A stretch of 64,000 bases of DNA, from the NCBI GenBank assembly GCA_013619105.1, contig JABXKU010000004.1:40468-104467 (forward strand), written 5' to 3'. This document shows positions 1-13,786 of this stretch, one piece after another (within the stretch, counting starts at the first letter, position 1; every line of letters starts with the position of its first letter). The translations under genes were made by a program, and so were the position numbers. A model generated the notes under the pieces. It worked only from the letters and a program-made list of their open reading frames with translations. It was not told where the DNA came from and ran no database searches. The DNA comes from Desulfuromonadales bacterium. GTDB lineage: Bacteria; Desulfobacterota; Desulfuromonadia; Desulfuromonadales; Syntrophotaleaceae.

Positions 1-1986
1 CCAGCAAATCCGGTAGCCCGGCCAGACGTGGTTCTTGCGTTGCCAGTTCCCGGCGAATCTTGGCGAGGTCAACGGGTAGGTCGCAGAGTTTGGCTAGCAG
101 CGCCCAGGCTTGGCAAGGCAAAGCGCCGGGGGTAGTCGTTGAGAAGCTCCGGGGCGGATGATTGCCCTGGCTAGTAATGCGTAGGGGCTGCCCTGGACTG
201 AAGACTGGGGCAAAGGCCTGCATCCGACCCTCGTTGTTGATCAAGGTGCCGGCCCCTTCGGCCAGAGCCGTGGTTGGCAACAGCAGATCGGCTTTAGCGG
301 CGATCAGGCTGGGCAGATGGTCGAAGACAGCTAGAAAGTCTAGCTGCTCTAAACCTTGAAGCAACTGCTGCCGGTCTGGGCAGTCGGTCAGAGGGTCGGC
401 TTCCAGGCAAACTAGGGCTTTGATCCGGCCAGAGGCCATATCTGCCAGCAATTGTTCGAAGTCTGGGCCGTCGGCGGCTAGCAGGGCGGCGCCAAAGCTG
501 TTGGCTTCCGGTAGCAAGACCATAGCCAGACAGGAGCGGTCCTCACTATTTAACTTTTGCGCTGCGGCCAGTAGAGCAGTCGTGCCTTCGGCGCCTAGCA
601 GGTCGCCTCCGCCGATTAATACAGGGCGCTGAGCCAGCTGCAGAGCCTCTACCAAAGGTTGAAGCTTGGTCGGCAGAGTCTCGCCTAGCGATAGGGCGCT
701 GAGCAACTGGAGCAGCTCTTGTGGCTGGCAGGCTAGATATTCTGTGCTGCAGGGCAGTTCAACCGGCCGTGGGTCGCAGATCATCACCCGGCCTCCGTTG
801 CGAACCGCCTGACGAATGGCCAAGGCGAGCATAGGACCTTCAGCCAGCGGATCGGCTCCCGTTAGCAGTATCAGGTCGCTGTTGCGCACATCGGCTAGAC
901 TGGCACTTAGTTCTGTGGGCAGAGTGGTTGCAGCGCGAGCGGCTCGATCACGACCGGCATGACTGCCGTAAACGGGGGCGGCGCTGCCGAGCTGTTCGCT
1001 CAGGCGCTGCAATAGATAGTTGGCTTCCAAGCTGGCCCGGCCGGAACCTAGCAGGGCGATGGAATCGCTACCGTGACACTCGATTAGTTTTGTCAGGCGC
1101 TGTAGCAGAGTCTCAAGGGCCTCGTTCCAGGGGATTTCTTCACCGTGCAACAGGGGAGTCCGTGGGCGGTCGGAGTGGTTGACGTAGTCGTAGCCGAAGC
1201 GGCCCCGATCGCAGATGAAGCAGCCGTTGATCTCGGGGTTGTTGCCGGAACGAACGCGTTGCAATTCACGAAAGCGAGCACCGGGGATCGTTGCGCAGCC
1301 GAGGGAACAGTGAGGGCAGACCGAGGGAGCTTCCTGTAGATCCCAGAATCGGGAAGTAAAGCGGTAGGGCTTATTGGTCAGCACTCCCGTTGGGCAGAGG
1401 TCGATCAGGTTACCGGCAAAGGGGCTCTCCAGAGGCCCATCTTGAAAGCGTCCGAAATAGAGGCGCTGGTTGGAGCCGAGCACGCCGTAATCGGTGCCTC
1501 CGCAGTAATCCTGATAGGTGCGAACGCAACGGTAACATTGAATGCAGCGATTCATCTCATGATGGATGAAAGGCCCCAGGTCCTGGTTTAGGTAAGTGCG
1601 CTTTTTGCCCGTGTAACGCCGTACGCTGTGTCCGCTGGCCACAGTCATATCTTGCAACTGGCATTCGCCGCCTTCGTCGCAGACCGGGCAGTCGTGGGGG
1701 TGGTTAAGCATCAACCACTCGATGACCTGGCCACGATAAGCGACGGCCTCGGGGGCCTCTGTCGATACCACCATGCCGTCTTTGGCTTCGACCATGCACG
1801 ACATCTGCATGCCCTTGACCGGACCGTCGATAAATAGCATGGCGCACAGCCGGCAGGCACCGACGGCACCCAGGGCCTCATGGTAGCAAAAATGGGGCAC
1901 GACGATGCCGAGCTGTTGGGCAGCCTCCAGGACGTTGGTCCCTTCAGGCACGGTCACGCTCTGGTTGTCGATGATCAGAGTCGGCA
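1..1986 (-). CDS. nuoG: NADH-quinone oxidoreductase subunit G (truncated by window edge)
   Basis: Manual translation from the ATG at 1986 (MPTLIIDNQSVTVPEGTNVLEAAQQLGIVVPHFCYHEALGAVGACRLC...) shows the 2Fe-2S ferredoxin domain, Fe-S cysteine motifs and a molybdopterin-oxidoreductase-like region; downstream of nuoF. Not in the ORF track because it runs off the window. Confidence 0.9.
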
Positions 1987-1992
1987 TGGCGT

Positions 1993-3282
1993 TCAGGATT
2001 CCTTTAACGAGCTGTTGCGGGGCAAGGGGCAACGACCTTTTTTAACGTGATCGAGCACTTCTTCCTCAAATAGGCGTAGCAAGCCGTCGACCGGGCCCAT
2101 GGCACCGAGAGCCAGAGCGCAGAAAGAACGCCCGTTGATATGTCCCAGAAGTTCACGCAGCATGGCGACATCGTCGACAGTGCCCTGGCCGCTCTCGATT
2201 TTTTCCAAAACCCAGCAGACCATGGGCAGGCCGTCCCGGCAGGGGGTGCACCAGCCGCAGCTTTCCCGGGCGAAAAACCGCATTAGATTGAGGGTTGCCG
2301 CCACCATGCAGGTCTGGTCGTCAAAGACCACCAGGCCGCCGGTGCCGAGGCGGGTTTTGACCGCTTCGAGTGGGACGTAATCCATAGCCACATCCAAGTG
2401 GGCCGCGGTCAGGTAAGGGGTCGAGGCGCCGCCGGGTAGGCAGGCCTTGAATTTACGCCCTTGCCAGACTCCGCCGCCATGCTCCTCCACCAATTCGCCG
2501 ATGGTAACGCCCATGGGCAGTTCGACGCAGCCGCGGTTATTGAGATGCCCGGCTAGTCCGTAGAGCTTGGTGCCAGCACCTTCTTCGGTGAGGGCCAGAT
2601 CTGAAAACCATTGGGCACCACCGTTGACGATATGGGGAATATTGGCCAGGGTCTCGATGTTGTTGAGAACTGTCGGTTTGGCGAACAGGCCCTTAATAGC
2701 TGGAAAGGGCGGTTTGGAGCGGGGGTTAGGTCGCTTGCCCTCCAGCCCGTTGAGCAGGGCGGTTTCCTCGCCGCAGATGTAACGACCGGCGCTGCGGTGG
2801 ACATGCAGTTCAAAGGAAAAGTCGCTGCCGAGGATGTTGCGACCCAGGAGCCCTGCCTGTTTGGCTTCGGCAATGGCCCGCTGCAGGTTAGCGTAGCACT
2901 GGTCGTAGGCATAGCGCAGAAAGATGTAGCCGGTGGTGATGTTAAGAGCGTAGGCCGAGAGGACCATCCCCTCCACGAGCTGGTGAGGGTCGGCTTCGAG
3001 AAGTGCCCGGTCTTTGAAGGTGCCCGGCTCCATTTCGTCGCCGTTGCAGACCAGATATTTGTCTCCGGGTGCGTCGAAGGGGAAAAAGGACCATTTGAGG
3101 CCGGTGGAGAAACCGGCACCGCCGCGGCCACGCAGTCCTGACGCCTTGACCTCGTCACGGATTTGGGCTGGCTGCAGTTCGCGTAGTGCTTTCTCAAGAC
3201 CCTGATAACCGCCGTTCTGGCGGTATTCATCGAGCAGCACCGTGTGGTTCGGCCGACGGTTCTTGAATAGTAGCTGGCTCAT
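1993..3282 (-). CDS. nuoF: NADH-quinone oxidoreductase subunit F
   Basis: 429 aa; RGRGGAGFSTGLKW, GEETALLNGLEG, ESCGWCTPCRDG motifs of NuoF. Confidence 0.95.
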   Translation of the reverse strand: MSQLLFKNRRPNHTVLLDEYRQNGGYQGLEKALRELQPAQIRDEVKASGLRGRGGAGFSTGLKWSFFPFDAPGDKYLVCNGDEMEPGTFKDRALLEADPHQLVEGMVLSAYALNITTGYIFLRYAYDQCYANLQRAIAEAKQAGLLGRNILGSDFSFELHVHRSAGRYICGEETALLNGLEGKRPNPRSKPPFPAIKGLFAKPTVLNNIETLANIPHIVNGGAQWFSDLALTEEGAGTKLYGLAGHLNNRGCVELPMGVTIGELVEEHGGGVWQGRKFKACLPGGASTPYLTAAHLDVAMDYVPLEAVKTRLGTGGLVVFDDQTCMVAATLNLMRFFARESCGWCTPCRDGLPMVCWVLEKIESGQGTVDDVAMLRELLGHINGRSFCALALGAMGPVDGLLRLFEEEVLDHVKKGRCPLPRNSSLKES

Positions 3283-3782
3283 GCTTCAGTCTCCTGACGC
3301 TCATCGGCCAGAATAGTATTAACCCGCTCCACGGTCAGTTCACCGTACAATCGGTCGCCGATGCGCATGGCTGGTGACTTGTCGCAGGCACCAAGGCAGC
3401 AGGTCGGCAGCAGGGTGAAGCAGCCGTCGCTGGTGGTTTCACCGGGAACGATGCCGAGAACTTGTTGTAGGTGGCGATAGACCAGTTCAGTTCCGCGGGT
3501 CCAGCAGCAGATAGAGTCGCAGACGTGGATCACCTTGCGTCCCACCGGACTGCGGTAGATTTTATCGTAAAAGGTAGCGACCTCATCGACTTGCAGAGGC
3601 GACAGGCCGAGAAGCTCGGCGGCCAGTTTCACGCCGGCGTCGGGTACCCAGCCGTGACTCTTTTGCACCGCCTGCAGCACCTCGATGATGAGTTCGCGGG
3701 GTTCGTGCACGGCAGCTATCTGCCCTTTCAGCTCAATAATCTCTTCTGCAGACAGTAATTCGGCCATATCAGCGATCCACAT
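3279..3782 (-). CDS. nuoE: NADH-quinone oxidoreductase subunit E
   Basis: 167 aa thioredoxin-like 2Fe-2S protein, VCDSICCW...[11 protein letters not shown]; overlaps nuoF by 4 nt. Confidence 0.93.
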   Translation of the reverse strand: MWIADMAELLSAEEIIELKGQIAAVHEPRELIIEVLQAVQKSHGWVPDAGVKLAAELLGLSPLQVDEVATFYDKIYRSPVGRKVIHVCDSICCWTRGTELVYRHLQQVLGIVPGETTSDGCFTLLPTCCLGACDKSPAMRIGDRLYGELTVERVNTILADERQETEA

Positions 3783-6156
3783 CAGCCAGGACGAAATCGA
3801 CCGAGCCGAGGTTGGTGATTAAGTCGGAAATCAGGCCCCCGCGGCTGAGCAGCGGCATGGCCTGAATGTGGGCAAAGGACGGGGTTCTGATGCGCATGCG
3901 GTAGGGGATGCTGGTGCCATCGCTGACCGCATAGTAGCCGCACTCGCCCTTGCTCGATTCAACGGCGCGGTAGCATTCGCCGACCGGCGGGGTCGGTCCT
4001 CGCGAGACATTAACAAAGTGGTGTATCAGGCTGTCGATATCCTGCAGGCCGTCCTCCCGTTGGGGATAGGAGTAGCGATAGGCATCATTCATCCAACGCC
4101 CACCCGGCATCCGTTCGGCTGCCTGGCGGACGATTTTCAGGCTCTGGCGCAATTCTTCAAGGCGCACCCGGTAGCGGGCGTAACAGTCGCCGCCTTTAGC
4201 GGTGGCGATGTCGAAGTCGAACTCCTCATAGCCACCATAGGGCATGCTTTGACGCAGATCCCAGGCCAGGCCCGTAGCCCGCAAATTGGGGCCGGTGAAG
4301 CCCCAGTCTATAGCGTCTTCCTGGCTGATGACACCAACTCCTTCGGTACGGGCGCGGAAAATCGGACCGTTGCTAAGTAGGCGGTCGAATTCGTCGATAT
4401 GTTTGTGGAAATCGGTGCTGAAGGCGGCCACTGCTGCTTGCCACCCTTCGGGTAGATCATCGGGTAGTCCACCGATACGGAACCAGGCCGGGTGCATGCG
4501 GCCGCCGGTAATCAATTCAACAATATCGAAAATCCGCTCGCGGATCTCAAAGGCGTAGAACACTGGAGTCATGGCGCCGACATCGTGAGCGAAGGAACCG
4601 AGCCACACCAAGTGACTGGAAATGCGGAACAGTTCGCCCAGCAGAATGCGCACGTAGCGGGCACGGGGTGGCACCTCCACTCCGAGCATGGTTTCGACGC
4701 TCTGCAGGTAGGCCAGGTTGTTGAGCGAGCCGGCCAGGTAATCGATGCGGTCGGTATAGGGCATAAACTGGGCCCAGTGCTGGCGTTCAGCGATCTTCTC
4801 GGCGCCCCGGTGGTGGTAGCCGAGATCGGCTTCGAGATCGACCACCTCTTCGCCGGCTAGCTGCAGGATCAGGCGTAACACGCCGTGAGTACCCGGATGC
4901 TGCGGGCCGAGGTTGAGGAGCATGGTCTTCTCACCGTCGACTAGCATCCGGCCCTTGAAGTAGTCCTCGGCCGGGCGAGGCTCAAGGGCAGCGATGTCCT
5001 CCCGAGTAAAAGGGGCCATCTCCGTAGCGCGGAAGGGCTGATCCTTGCGCAGCGGGTGACCCGACCAGTTGTCTGGCATGAGGATACGACGCAGATCAGG
5101 GTGGCCGTTAAAGCGGATGCCGAACATGTCGTAGGCTTCTCGCTCGTACCAGTTGGCCGATGGCCACAGCTCGGTGATGGAGGGAGCTTCAGGTTCCTCC
5201 CCGGTCAGCGGTACCTTGACCCGTAGATACCCGGGCTGGTCAAAGGACAATAGATGGTAAACCAGGGTGTAGTCATGCTCAGGTCGCTGGCGCCGAGCAC
5301 TTTCATCGACGGCGGTCAGATCTTCCAGGCGTTTATAGGGTTGCGGCGCGTCGTGTTTCAGGTAACGCAGCAGTTCTGGCGCATGCTCCGCGGCCACCTG
5401 CAGGGTCGGCATGTCCTTGGCCTGATCATCGATCTTTACCTGCTCGCCGAAGCGTTCTGCCACCTGTTGTTGCAGGTTGTCGCTGCCCGCGGGAAAGGTC
5501 ACTTTCGGTTGGCTGGGGCGCCACATGCCGTCGCTGCGTTGCTGCCAGAAGTTCGGCTGTTGCATGGAACTTCCGCGCAGCGGGGTGTTGCCATAGCCTG
5601 GCCCCCGTGGGTCGCGGCTCTTGCTTAAGCCATCGACCAGCCATGGGCCGCTGGTTCCCTCAGTGCCACCCTGTAGGCCGAGCACCGGGCGGGCCGGTCG
5701 CTCATTCCTGGCGATCTTGTCCTGCAGTAGCTGCAGACCCTGAATGAAGGCCTCTGGCCTTGGTGGGCAGCCGGGGATGTAGACATCGACGGGTAGGATT
5801 TGGTTGATACCCTGCATGACGCTGTAAACATCGTACATGCCGCCGGAATTGGCGCAGCTACCCATGGCGATGACCCATTTGGGGTTAGCCATCTGCTCGT
5901 AGACCCGCAGGATGGCCGGGGCCATCTTCTTAAAGGGGGTGCCGGCAATCACCATCAGGTCCGCTTCACGGGGCGATCCACGCATGACCTCGGCGCCAAA
6001 GCGGGCCAGGTCGAAACGGGGTGTCATGCTGGTCATCATTTCAACAAAGCAGCAGGAGAGACCAAAAAACATCGGCCAGAGGCTGTTTTTGCGGCCCCAG
6101 TTGATGGCGTCATCGAGGGTAGTGAGAAGAATGTTGTCGGGTAGGTCGCTGCTCAT
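3769..6156 (-). CDS. nuoBCD: NADH-quinone oxidoreductase fused subunits B/C/D
   Basis: 795 aa; N-terminal NuoB ([21 protein letters not shown]), middle NuoC ([12 protein letters not shown]), C-terminal NuoD ([16 protein letters not shown]) in one ORF. Confidence 0.95.
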   Translation of the reverse strand: MSSDLPDNILLTTLDDAINWGRKNSLWPMFFGLSCCFVEMMTSMTPRFDLARFGAEVMRGSPREADLMVIAGTPFKKMAPAILRVYEQMANPKWVIAMGSCANSGGMYDVYSVMQGINQILPVDVYIPGCPPRPEAFIQGLQLLQDKIARNERPARPVLGLQGGTEGTSGPWLVDGLSKSRDPRGPGYGNTPLRGSSMQQPNFWQQRSDGMWRPSQPKVTFPAGSDNLQQQVAERFGEQVKIDDQAKDMPTLQVAAEHAPELLRYLKHDAPQPYKRLEDLTAVDESARRQRPEHDYTLVYHLLSFDQPGYLRVKVPLTGEEPEAPSITELWPSANWYEREAYDMFGIRFNGHPDLRRILMPDNWSGHPLRKDQPFRATEMAPFTREDIAALEPRPAEDYFKGRMLVDGEKTMLLNLGPQHPGTHGVLRLILQLAGEEVVDLEADLGYHHRGAEKIAERQHWAQFMPYTDRIDYLAGSLNNLAYLQSVETMLGVEVPPRARYVRILLGELFRISSHLVWLGSFAHDVGAMTPVFYAFEIRERIFDIVELITGGRMHPAWFRIGGLPDDLPEGWQAAVAAFSTDFHKHIDEFDRLLSNGPIFRARTEGVGVISQEDAIDWGFTGPNLRATGLAWDLRQSMPYGGYEEFDFDIATAKGGDCYARYRVRLEELRQSLKIVRQAAERMPGGRWMNDAYRYSYPQREDGLQDIDSLIHHFVNVSRGPTPPVGECYRAVESSKGECGYYAVSDGTSIPYRMRIRTPSFAHIQAMPLLSRGGLISDLITNLGSVDFVLADVDR

Positions 6157-6608
6157 CGGCCCTCCTTGGTTGCGTTGAGCCTTTGACGGGACGGACTCCA
6201 GTCAAGGGCCCCTTCGGCCCACAGGTAGATCAGGCCGAGAAAGAGGATGACGATAAAGAACAGGATCTGCAGAAAGCCGCTCCAGCCGAGCAGGTCGTAG
6301 GCCACCGCCCAAGAAGAGATAAAAACAACCTCTACATCGAAGACGATAAAGAAAATTGCCACCAGATAGAAGGGGACCGGCCGGCCCGGTTGTGCTGGAC
6401 CTGTGGGCTCAACACCCGATTCGTAGGGCTGGTCCTTGAGCTTTGAGTGGGTTTTTTGGCCGATCAGACGGCAGGCGATCAGCAGAAAAGCGATCAGTCC
6501 GACCGCCATGGCAACGTACAGGCCTAGAGACAGTAAGTTCTCGGGGGCCGGCATCAGTTGGCTGCTTGAGGTAGCGGCGGACGATATGGGGAAAGCCTCC
6601 AGAGGCAT
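6153..6608 (-). CDS. nuoA: NADH-quinone oxidoreductase subunit A
   Basis: [12 protein letters not shown]...[11 protein letters not shown] motif of NuoA; first gene of the operon. Confidence 0.92.
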   Translation of the reverse strand: MPLEAFPISSAATSSSQLMPAPENLLSLGLYVAMAVGLIAFLLIACRLIGQKTHSKLKDQPYESGVEPTGPAQPGRPVPFYLVAIFFIVFDVEVVFISSWAVAYDLLGWSGFLQILFFIVILFLGLIYLWAEGALDWSPSRQRLNATKEGR

Positions 6609-6787
6609 GGGCCACTCACTGCGGTGCGAGAAATAAAATGCCGGAACGCTGCCGGCGACAGTCGGTTACTTGTCATGGCGGTCACAGGGACAAGCCTTTG
6701 AAAAGACACCGTTAAGGGTAAAACAATAGCATAAATTATTGGCAGAGCCAAGGGGGGCATGAATAACAGGGGCAGGGCGGCTTGGTG

Positions 6788-7237
6788 TTAGCTTCGACCT
6801 ACGGTGATGGCATCGCGGGCCAGTTCGTCGCATCGTTCGTTTTCCGGATGGCCGTTGTGGCCGCGAACCCAGCACCACTCAACCTTATGGGGAGCGCAGG
6901 ACGCTTGCAGTCGTTCCCAAAGATCGCGATTGGCGACCGGTTCCTTTTTAGAGTTCTTCCAGCCCTTCTTGATCCAGTTGTGGATCCATTCGGTGATGCC
7001 TTTATGGACATACTGGGAGTCGGTGGTAAGGCGGACCCGGCAGGGTCGCTTCAGAGCTTCGAGGCCGACGATAGCCGCCAGCATCTCCATGCGGTTGTTG
7101 GTGGTGTCGGGATCGTATCCCGACAGTTCTCTGGTCTGGTCACCCGAGCGCAACAGGGTACCGTAGCCCCCGGGGCCAGGGTTGCCCGAACAGGCGCCGT
7201 CACTGAAGATTTCTATCAGGTTGTTGTCTGTCGACAT
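6788..7237 (-). CDS. rnhA: Ribonuclease HI
   Basis: 149 aa; [45 protein letters not shown] catalytic motifs. Confidence 0.96.
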   Translation of the reverse strand: MSTDNNLIEIFSDGACSGNPGPGGYGTLLRSGDQTRELSGYDPDTTNNRMEMLAAIVGLEALKRPCRVRLTTDSQYVHKGITEWIHNWIKKGWKNSKKEPVANRDLWERLQASCAPHKVEWCWVRGHNGHPENERCDELARDAITVGRS

Positions 7238-7277
7238 GGCTGGGCTCTCGGAAAAGTTTGGCTGGATTGATTGATCA

Positions 7278-7317
7278 GAAAAAGCAACAGCCCCATTACC
7301 GTGGGTAATGGGGCTGT
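7278..7317 (-). terminator. Intrinsic terminator of the tRNA-Lys/tRNA-Glu transcript
   Basis: Perfect 14-bp stem ACAGCCCCATTACC/GGTAATGGGGCTGT with 3-nt loop (7287-7317), followed on the minus strand by GCTTTTTCTG. Confidence 0.85.
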
Positions 7318-7324
7318 CAGTTGT

Positions 7325-7402
7325 TGGCGTCCCCAGGGGGATTCGAACCCCCGTCGCCGCCGTGAAAGGGCGGTGTCCTGGGCCAGGCTAGACGATAGGG
7401 AC
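7325..7402 (-). tRNA. tRNA-Glu (anticodon TTC), encoded CCA
   Basis: Reverse complement GTCCCTATCGTCTAG...CCTTTCACG...GGTTCGAATCCCCCTGGGGACGCCA; acceptor stem GTCCCTA/TGGGGAC. Confidence 0.95.
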
Positions 7403-7407
7403 TTATC

Positions 7408-7483
7408 TGGTGAGCCGCGTAGGGATCGAACCTACGACCATCTGATTAAAAGTCAGATGCTCTACCAACTGAGCTAGCGGCTC
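7408..7483 (-). tRNA. tRNA-Lys (anticodon TTT), encoded CCA
   Basis: Reverse complement GAGCCGCTAGCTCAGTTGGTAGAGCATCTGACTTTTAATCAGATGGTCGTAGGTTCGATCCCTACGCGGCTCACCA. Confidence 0.96.
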
Positions 7484-7632
7484 TTGCTCACAACGGAATG
7501 CAGTTATACTGAATCGGCCAAAAAGAGTCAACCCCTTTTTTTATATTTTTTCAGATCTTGGAGCATTTTAACAGCATGGCCTGTAAATACTAGCTGTGGT
7601 TAATTGTTAGGCAGCAATTGTTCGGTTGTGCT

Positions 7633-10243
<2,611 letters not shown>

Positions 10244-10329
10244 TGGTTTATCTTCCTTTGAAATTTATTCCGCAATGAGCGAGCGGTGTTTTCTGTTATT
10301 TGGTCGCTTGTATGGTTACCGTTGGCGAA

Positions 10330-11913
10330 TTAGAGACTGACCTGGACTGCCGAGATGATATGTGGGTTGGCTCGAAGGCGCTGTAGAACCTCTTCTGGGA
10401 TCTTGCTGTCCACCGTAATCAGGGAGATGGCCCGGCCCTGAATTTTGCGACGTGACAACCCCATCATGGCGATGTTAACGCCAGACTCCCCCAGAACCTG
10501 TCCGATGAAGCCGATCACCCCTGTGCAATCTTCATTGTGCATGATCAGGATGTGGCCATCGGGAACCGCTTCCACGTGGTGGTCGTTGACCCGAACAATA
10601 CGGTAGTCCTGGTCGCCGAACAGGGCGCCACTCACTGAGCTTTCACCGTTGTTGCCGGAAACGGTCAGTCGGATCAGGTTGGTGAATTCCTGGCTCATGT
10701 CGCAGCTGCGTTCCTCGATCTGGATGCCCCGTTCCCGGGCCAGATGAGGAGCGTTGACATGGTTGACCATGGGGCCGACAATCGGCTCCAGAAGGCCTTT
10801 GAGTAGTGCGTTGGTCAGGGGGCGGGACGGATGTTCGGTCACGCTGCCGGAATACTCAATGGTGATCTTTTCTAGAGCTTTAACTCCGCGCTGGGCCTGG
10901 AATTTGCCGAGGCGCTCGGCCAGTTCCATATAGGGGCGGATTTCGCTAAGACGCTCGGCGCTGATCGAGGGCATGTTTAGCGCATTGGTGACGATGCCTT
11001 TTTGTAGAAAATCGACAATCTGCTGGGCTATCTGAACGGTCACGTTGATCTGGGCATCGACGGTGGCGGTGCGCAGATGCGGGGTGCAGATGACCTGTTC
11101 CATGGCCAGCAGTGGATTGTCGGCTTTGGGAGGCTCATCGAGAAAGGCGTCTAGGGCGGCACCGGCCACCTGCCCCAGCTTAATGGCGGCGGCCAAGGCG
11201 GTTTCGTCGATCAGGCCACCCACTGCGCAATTGACGATTCGGCAGCCCGGCTTGACTCGTGCCAGTGCTTCTTCGTCAAGTAGGTTGGCGGTTTCCGAGG
11301 TCAGCGGAGCGTGCAGAGAGATAAAGTCGGAGCGGCTCAGCAGGGTCTCAAAATCGACCACTTCAGCACCCTTTTTAAGAATCACCTCTTCGGCCAGATA
11401 GGGGTCGTATACGATGACTCGCATCTTTAAGCCCAGCGCTCGTTCAATGACCAGGCCGCCGATTTTGCCGGCGCCAATTACGCCGAGGGTCTTGCCGTTG
11501 ATCTCGACGCCTAGAAAGCGCTGATTTTCCCAATGACCGTCCTTGGTGGAGCGGTTCGCCGCAGGAATCTGGCGGCTGAGGGCCAGTAGCATGGCAATGG
11601 AATGTTCCGCGGCGGTCGTAGTGCTGCCAAAGGGGGTGTTCATCACGATGACCCCTTTGCGATTGGCCATCTCTAGATCGAGGTTTTCGATGCCGATGCC
11701 GGCCCGCCCCACGACTCGCAAGTCTGGTGCTGCGTCGAATACTTCGGCGGTGATATGGGTGCCGCCCCGCACCACCAGAGCATCGACCTCTTGTACCGCC
11801 TGCAACAGTTCCTCGGAAGAGATGCCTGGACGGTAATCGAGTACGATGCCGGCGGTCTCTTCGAACACCGCCAGTCCTTCGGCGGGAAATATGTCAGAGA
11901 CCAGAACTTTCAT
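10330..11913 (-). CDS. serA: D-3-phosphoglycerate dehydrogenase
   Basis: 527 aa; NAD-binding GVIGAGKIGGLVIERA, VGRAGIGIENLD, C-terminal ACT domain. Confidence 0.95.
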   Translation of the reverse strand: MKVLVSDIFPAEGLAVFEETAGIVLDYRPGISSEELLQAVQEVDALVVRGGTHITAEVFDAAPDLRVVGRAGIGIENLDLEMANRKGVIVMNTPFGSTTTAAEHSIAMLLALSRQIPAANRSTKDGHWENQRFLGVEINGKTLGVIGAGKIGGLVIERALGLKMRVIVYDPYLAEEVILKKGAEVVDFETLLSRSDFISLHAPLTSETANLLDEEALARVKPGCRIVNCAVGGLIDETALAAAIKLGQVAGAALDAFLDEPPKADNPLLAMEQVICTPHLRTATVDAQINVTVQIAQQIVDFLQKGIVTNALNMPSISAERLSEIRPYMELAERLGKFQAQRGVKALEKITIEYSGSVTEHPSRPLTNALLKGLLEPIVGPMVNHVNAPHLARERGIQIEERSCDMSQEFTNLIRLTVSGNNGESSVSGALFGDQDYRIVRVNDHHVEAVPDGHILIMHNEDCTGVIGFIGQVLGESGVNIAMMGLSRRKIQGRAISLITVDSKIPEEVLQRLRANPHIISAVQVSL

Positions 11914-12077
11914 GGGAAAGTAGCCTGTATTCAGGTTAGTTGTTGCCTAGCTTCCAGTAAAGAGCCAAGCATTATGAAGAAAGTTGACGGACAAACAAAC
12001 AGTACAAAGTAGCAACAGCCCCTGAGGATGTCAAGGACTTGGGGGCCCCAGATCATCGACAGGTCTGCACCAAGTTA

Positions 12078-12106
12078 GTTTTCATCCGGAAACGTTGGAT
12101 GGACAC
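12078..12106. repeat. Dispersed repeat copy C (solo terminal hairpin)
   Basis: GTTTTCATCCGGAAACGTTGGATGGACAC; reverse complement GTGTCCATCCAACGTTTCCGGATGAAAAC matches the terminal hairpins of copies A and B; overlaps the pepA stop codon. Confidence 0.75.
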
Positions 12107-13611
12107 TCGTTGGGCTGGGCTAGGTGCTGGCTTAGATGTTCGATCAGCAAGCGTACGCCGAATCCGGTGCCTCCGGCGGGCCGATAGTCGGAGCCTTTTT
12201 CCTGCCAGGCCGTGCCCGCGATATCCAAGTGAGCCCAACGAAAGTCTTTGGCAAAATGCTGCAGAAAGGCGGCGGCGGTAATGGTGCCGGCAGAGCGGCC
12301 GCCGATGTTCTTTAGATCAGCAACGTCACTTTTGATTTGCTCGGCGTATTCATCCCATAGGGGCAGCTGCCAGCAGCGCTCGCCGCTTGCTTCACCCGCT
12401 CGCTGTAATTGACGCAGCAGGCCGTTGTGGTTGCCGAGGAGGGCCGCCGCATGGTGGCCCAGGGCGATAATGCAAGCGCCGGTCAGAGTCGCCACATCGA
12501 TAACCTCCCGCGGGTTAAAACGTTTGGCGTAGGTCAGGGCATCGGCCAGGATGAGCCTCCCCTCGGCATCGGTATTAAGCACTTCGATGGTGCTACCGGC
12601 CAGTGAGGTCAGTATGTCGCCAGGTCGAATGGCGCTGCCCGAAGGTAGATTCTCCACCGCTGGAATGATGCCGGTCAGGTTGATCGGCAATTTCAGCAGT
12701 GCGGCGGCCAGCATCGTACCGAGTACGGTCGCGCCGCCGGCCATGTCCATCTTCATCTGGCCCATATTTTCGCCGGGTTTCAGGGAAATGCCGCCTGAGT
12801 CGAAGACCACGCCCTTGCCGACCAGGGCAACGGGGCGTTCCTCGCCAGCGCCTTGGTAGTGCAACACGATCAGGCGTGGTTCCCGAATACTGCCTTGAGC
12901 CACGCCGAGCAGGGCACCGAAGCCTTCCTGCTCGAGAGCTGGCTGGTCCAGTATCGTGCATTGCAGGCCGACCTCTGCCGCGATGGCCTGCGCTTGCTCG
13001 GCCAGAAAGACTGGTGACTTAACATTGCCCGGCTCGTTGACCAGATCTCGGGCCAGCAGCACGCCGCGGCACAGTTTCTCGGCTCTCTGGACCGCTGCGT
13101 TGATGACCGGTAGGTTGCCTTTGCGGTCCGTCACTACATTCAACTGCTTTAGTGCAGGGGTTCGCTTCGGATCGGCACTGAGGTAGCGTTCGAAGCGGTA
13201 GTCGGCCAGGATCAGTCCCTCGATCCAGGCACTGGCCATGGCCTCGGGTGGCAGGCCGTGCAGGGGGCTGTCCGTCGGGGTCCATGTGAAATTCGTCAGT
13301 CGCCGCTGCCGCAGTTGCTCTGCTGCTGTGGCTCCCGCTTTGCGCAGGGTTTCCAGGGTAATGGCCTTTTCCTTGCCGAGGCCGATGAGTAGAATGCGCT
13401 CGGCTACCAGCTGGCTACTGCCGTGCAGCAGCAGAGTTTGTTGGGCGTTGCCGGAAAATTCCTGAGCCGTGACTGCGCGAGTAAGGGCTCCATCGAGAGC
13501 CTTGTCGATCTTTTTCAATAGCGGCGTGGCCAACTGATTAGCCACAACCCCTATCAGTAGACAAGGGGTGGCCTGTTTCAGAGTGGCGCCGTGAGTGACG
13601 TTAATGTCCAT
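12082..13611 (-). CDS. pepA: Leucyl aminopeptidase (M17)
   Basis: VALVGKGVVFDSGGISLKPGENMGQMKMDMAGGATV and NTDAEGRLILADALTYA signatures. Confidence 0.95.
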   Translation of the reverse strand: MDINVTHGATLKQATPCLLIGVVANQLATPLLKKIDKALDGALTRAVTAQEFSGNAQQTLLLHGSSQLVAERILLIGLGKEKAITLETLRKAGATAAEQLRQRRLTNFTWTPTDSPLHGLPPEAMASAWIEGLILADYRFERYLSADPKRTPALKQLNVVTDRKGNLPVINAAVQRAEKLCRGVLLARDLVNEPGNVKSPVFLAEQAQAIAAEVGLQCTILDQPALEQEGFGALLGVAQGSIREPRLIVLHYQGAGEERPVALVGKGVVFDSGGISLKPGENMGQMKMDMAGGATVLGTMLAAALLKLPINLTGIIPAVENLPSGSAIRPGDILTSLAGSTIEVLNTDAEGRLILADALTYAKRFNPREVIDVATLTGACIIALGHHAAALLGNHNGLLRQLQRAGEASGERCWQLPLWDEYAEQIKSDVADLKNIGGRSAGTITAAAFLQHFAKDFRWAHLDIAGTAWQEKGSDYRPAGGTGFGVRLLIEHLSQHLAQPNECPSNVSG

Positions 13612-13786
13612 GGAGCGATTCCTTTCTGCGTGAGAAAAGTGGGCGACGGACGGTTTGCCCGACCTATTGTAGCTTCTTCCTGGGTCTGTTTCAATGTTTT
13701 AGCCGCAGATAATTATTTGCCAGAATCTGTGTAATAATGCTATTTTGGCGCAGGTTGAATCGGTTTCAAAAGACTAGGAGCGTAGC

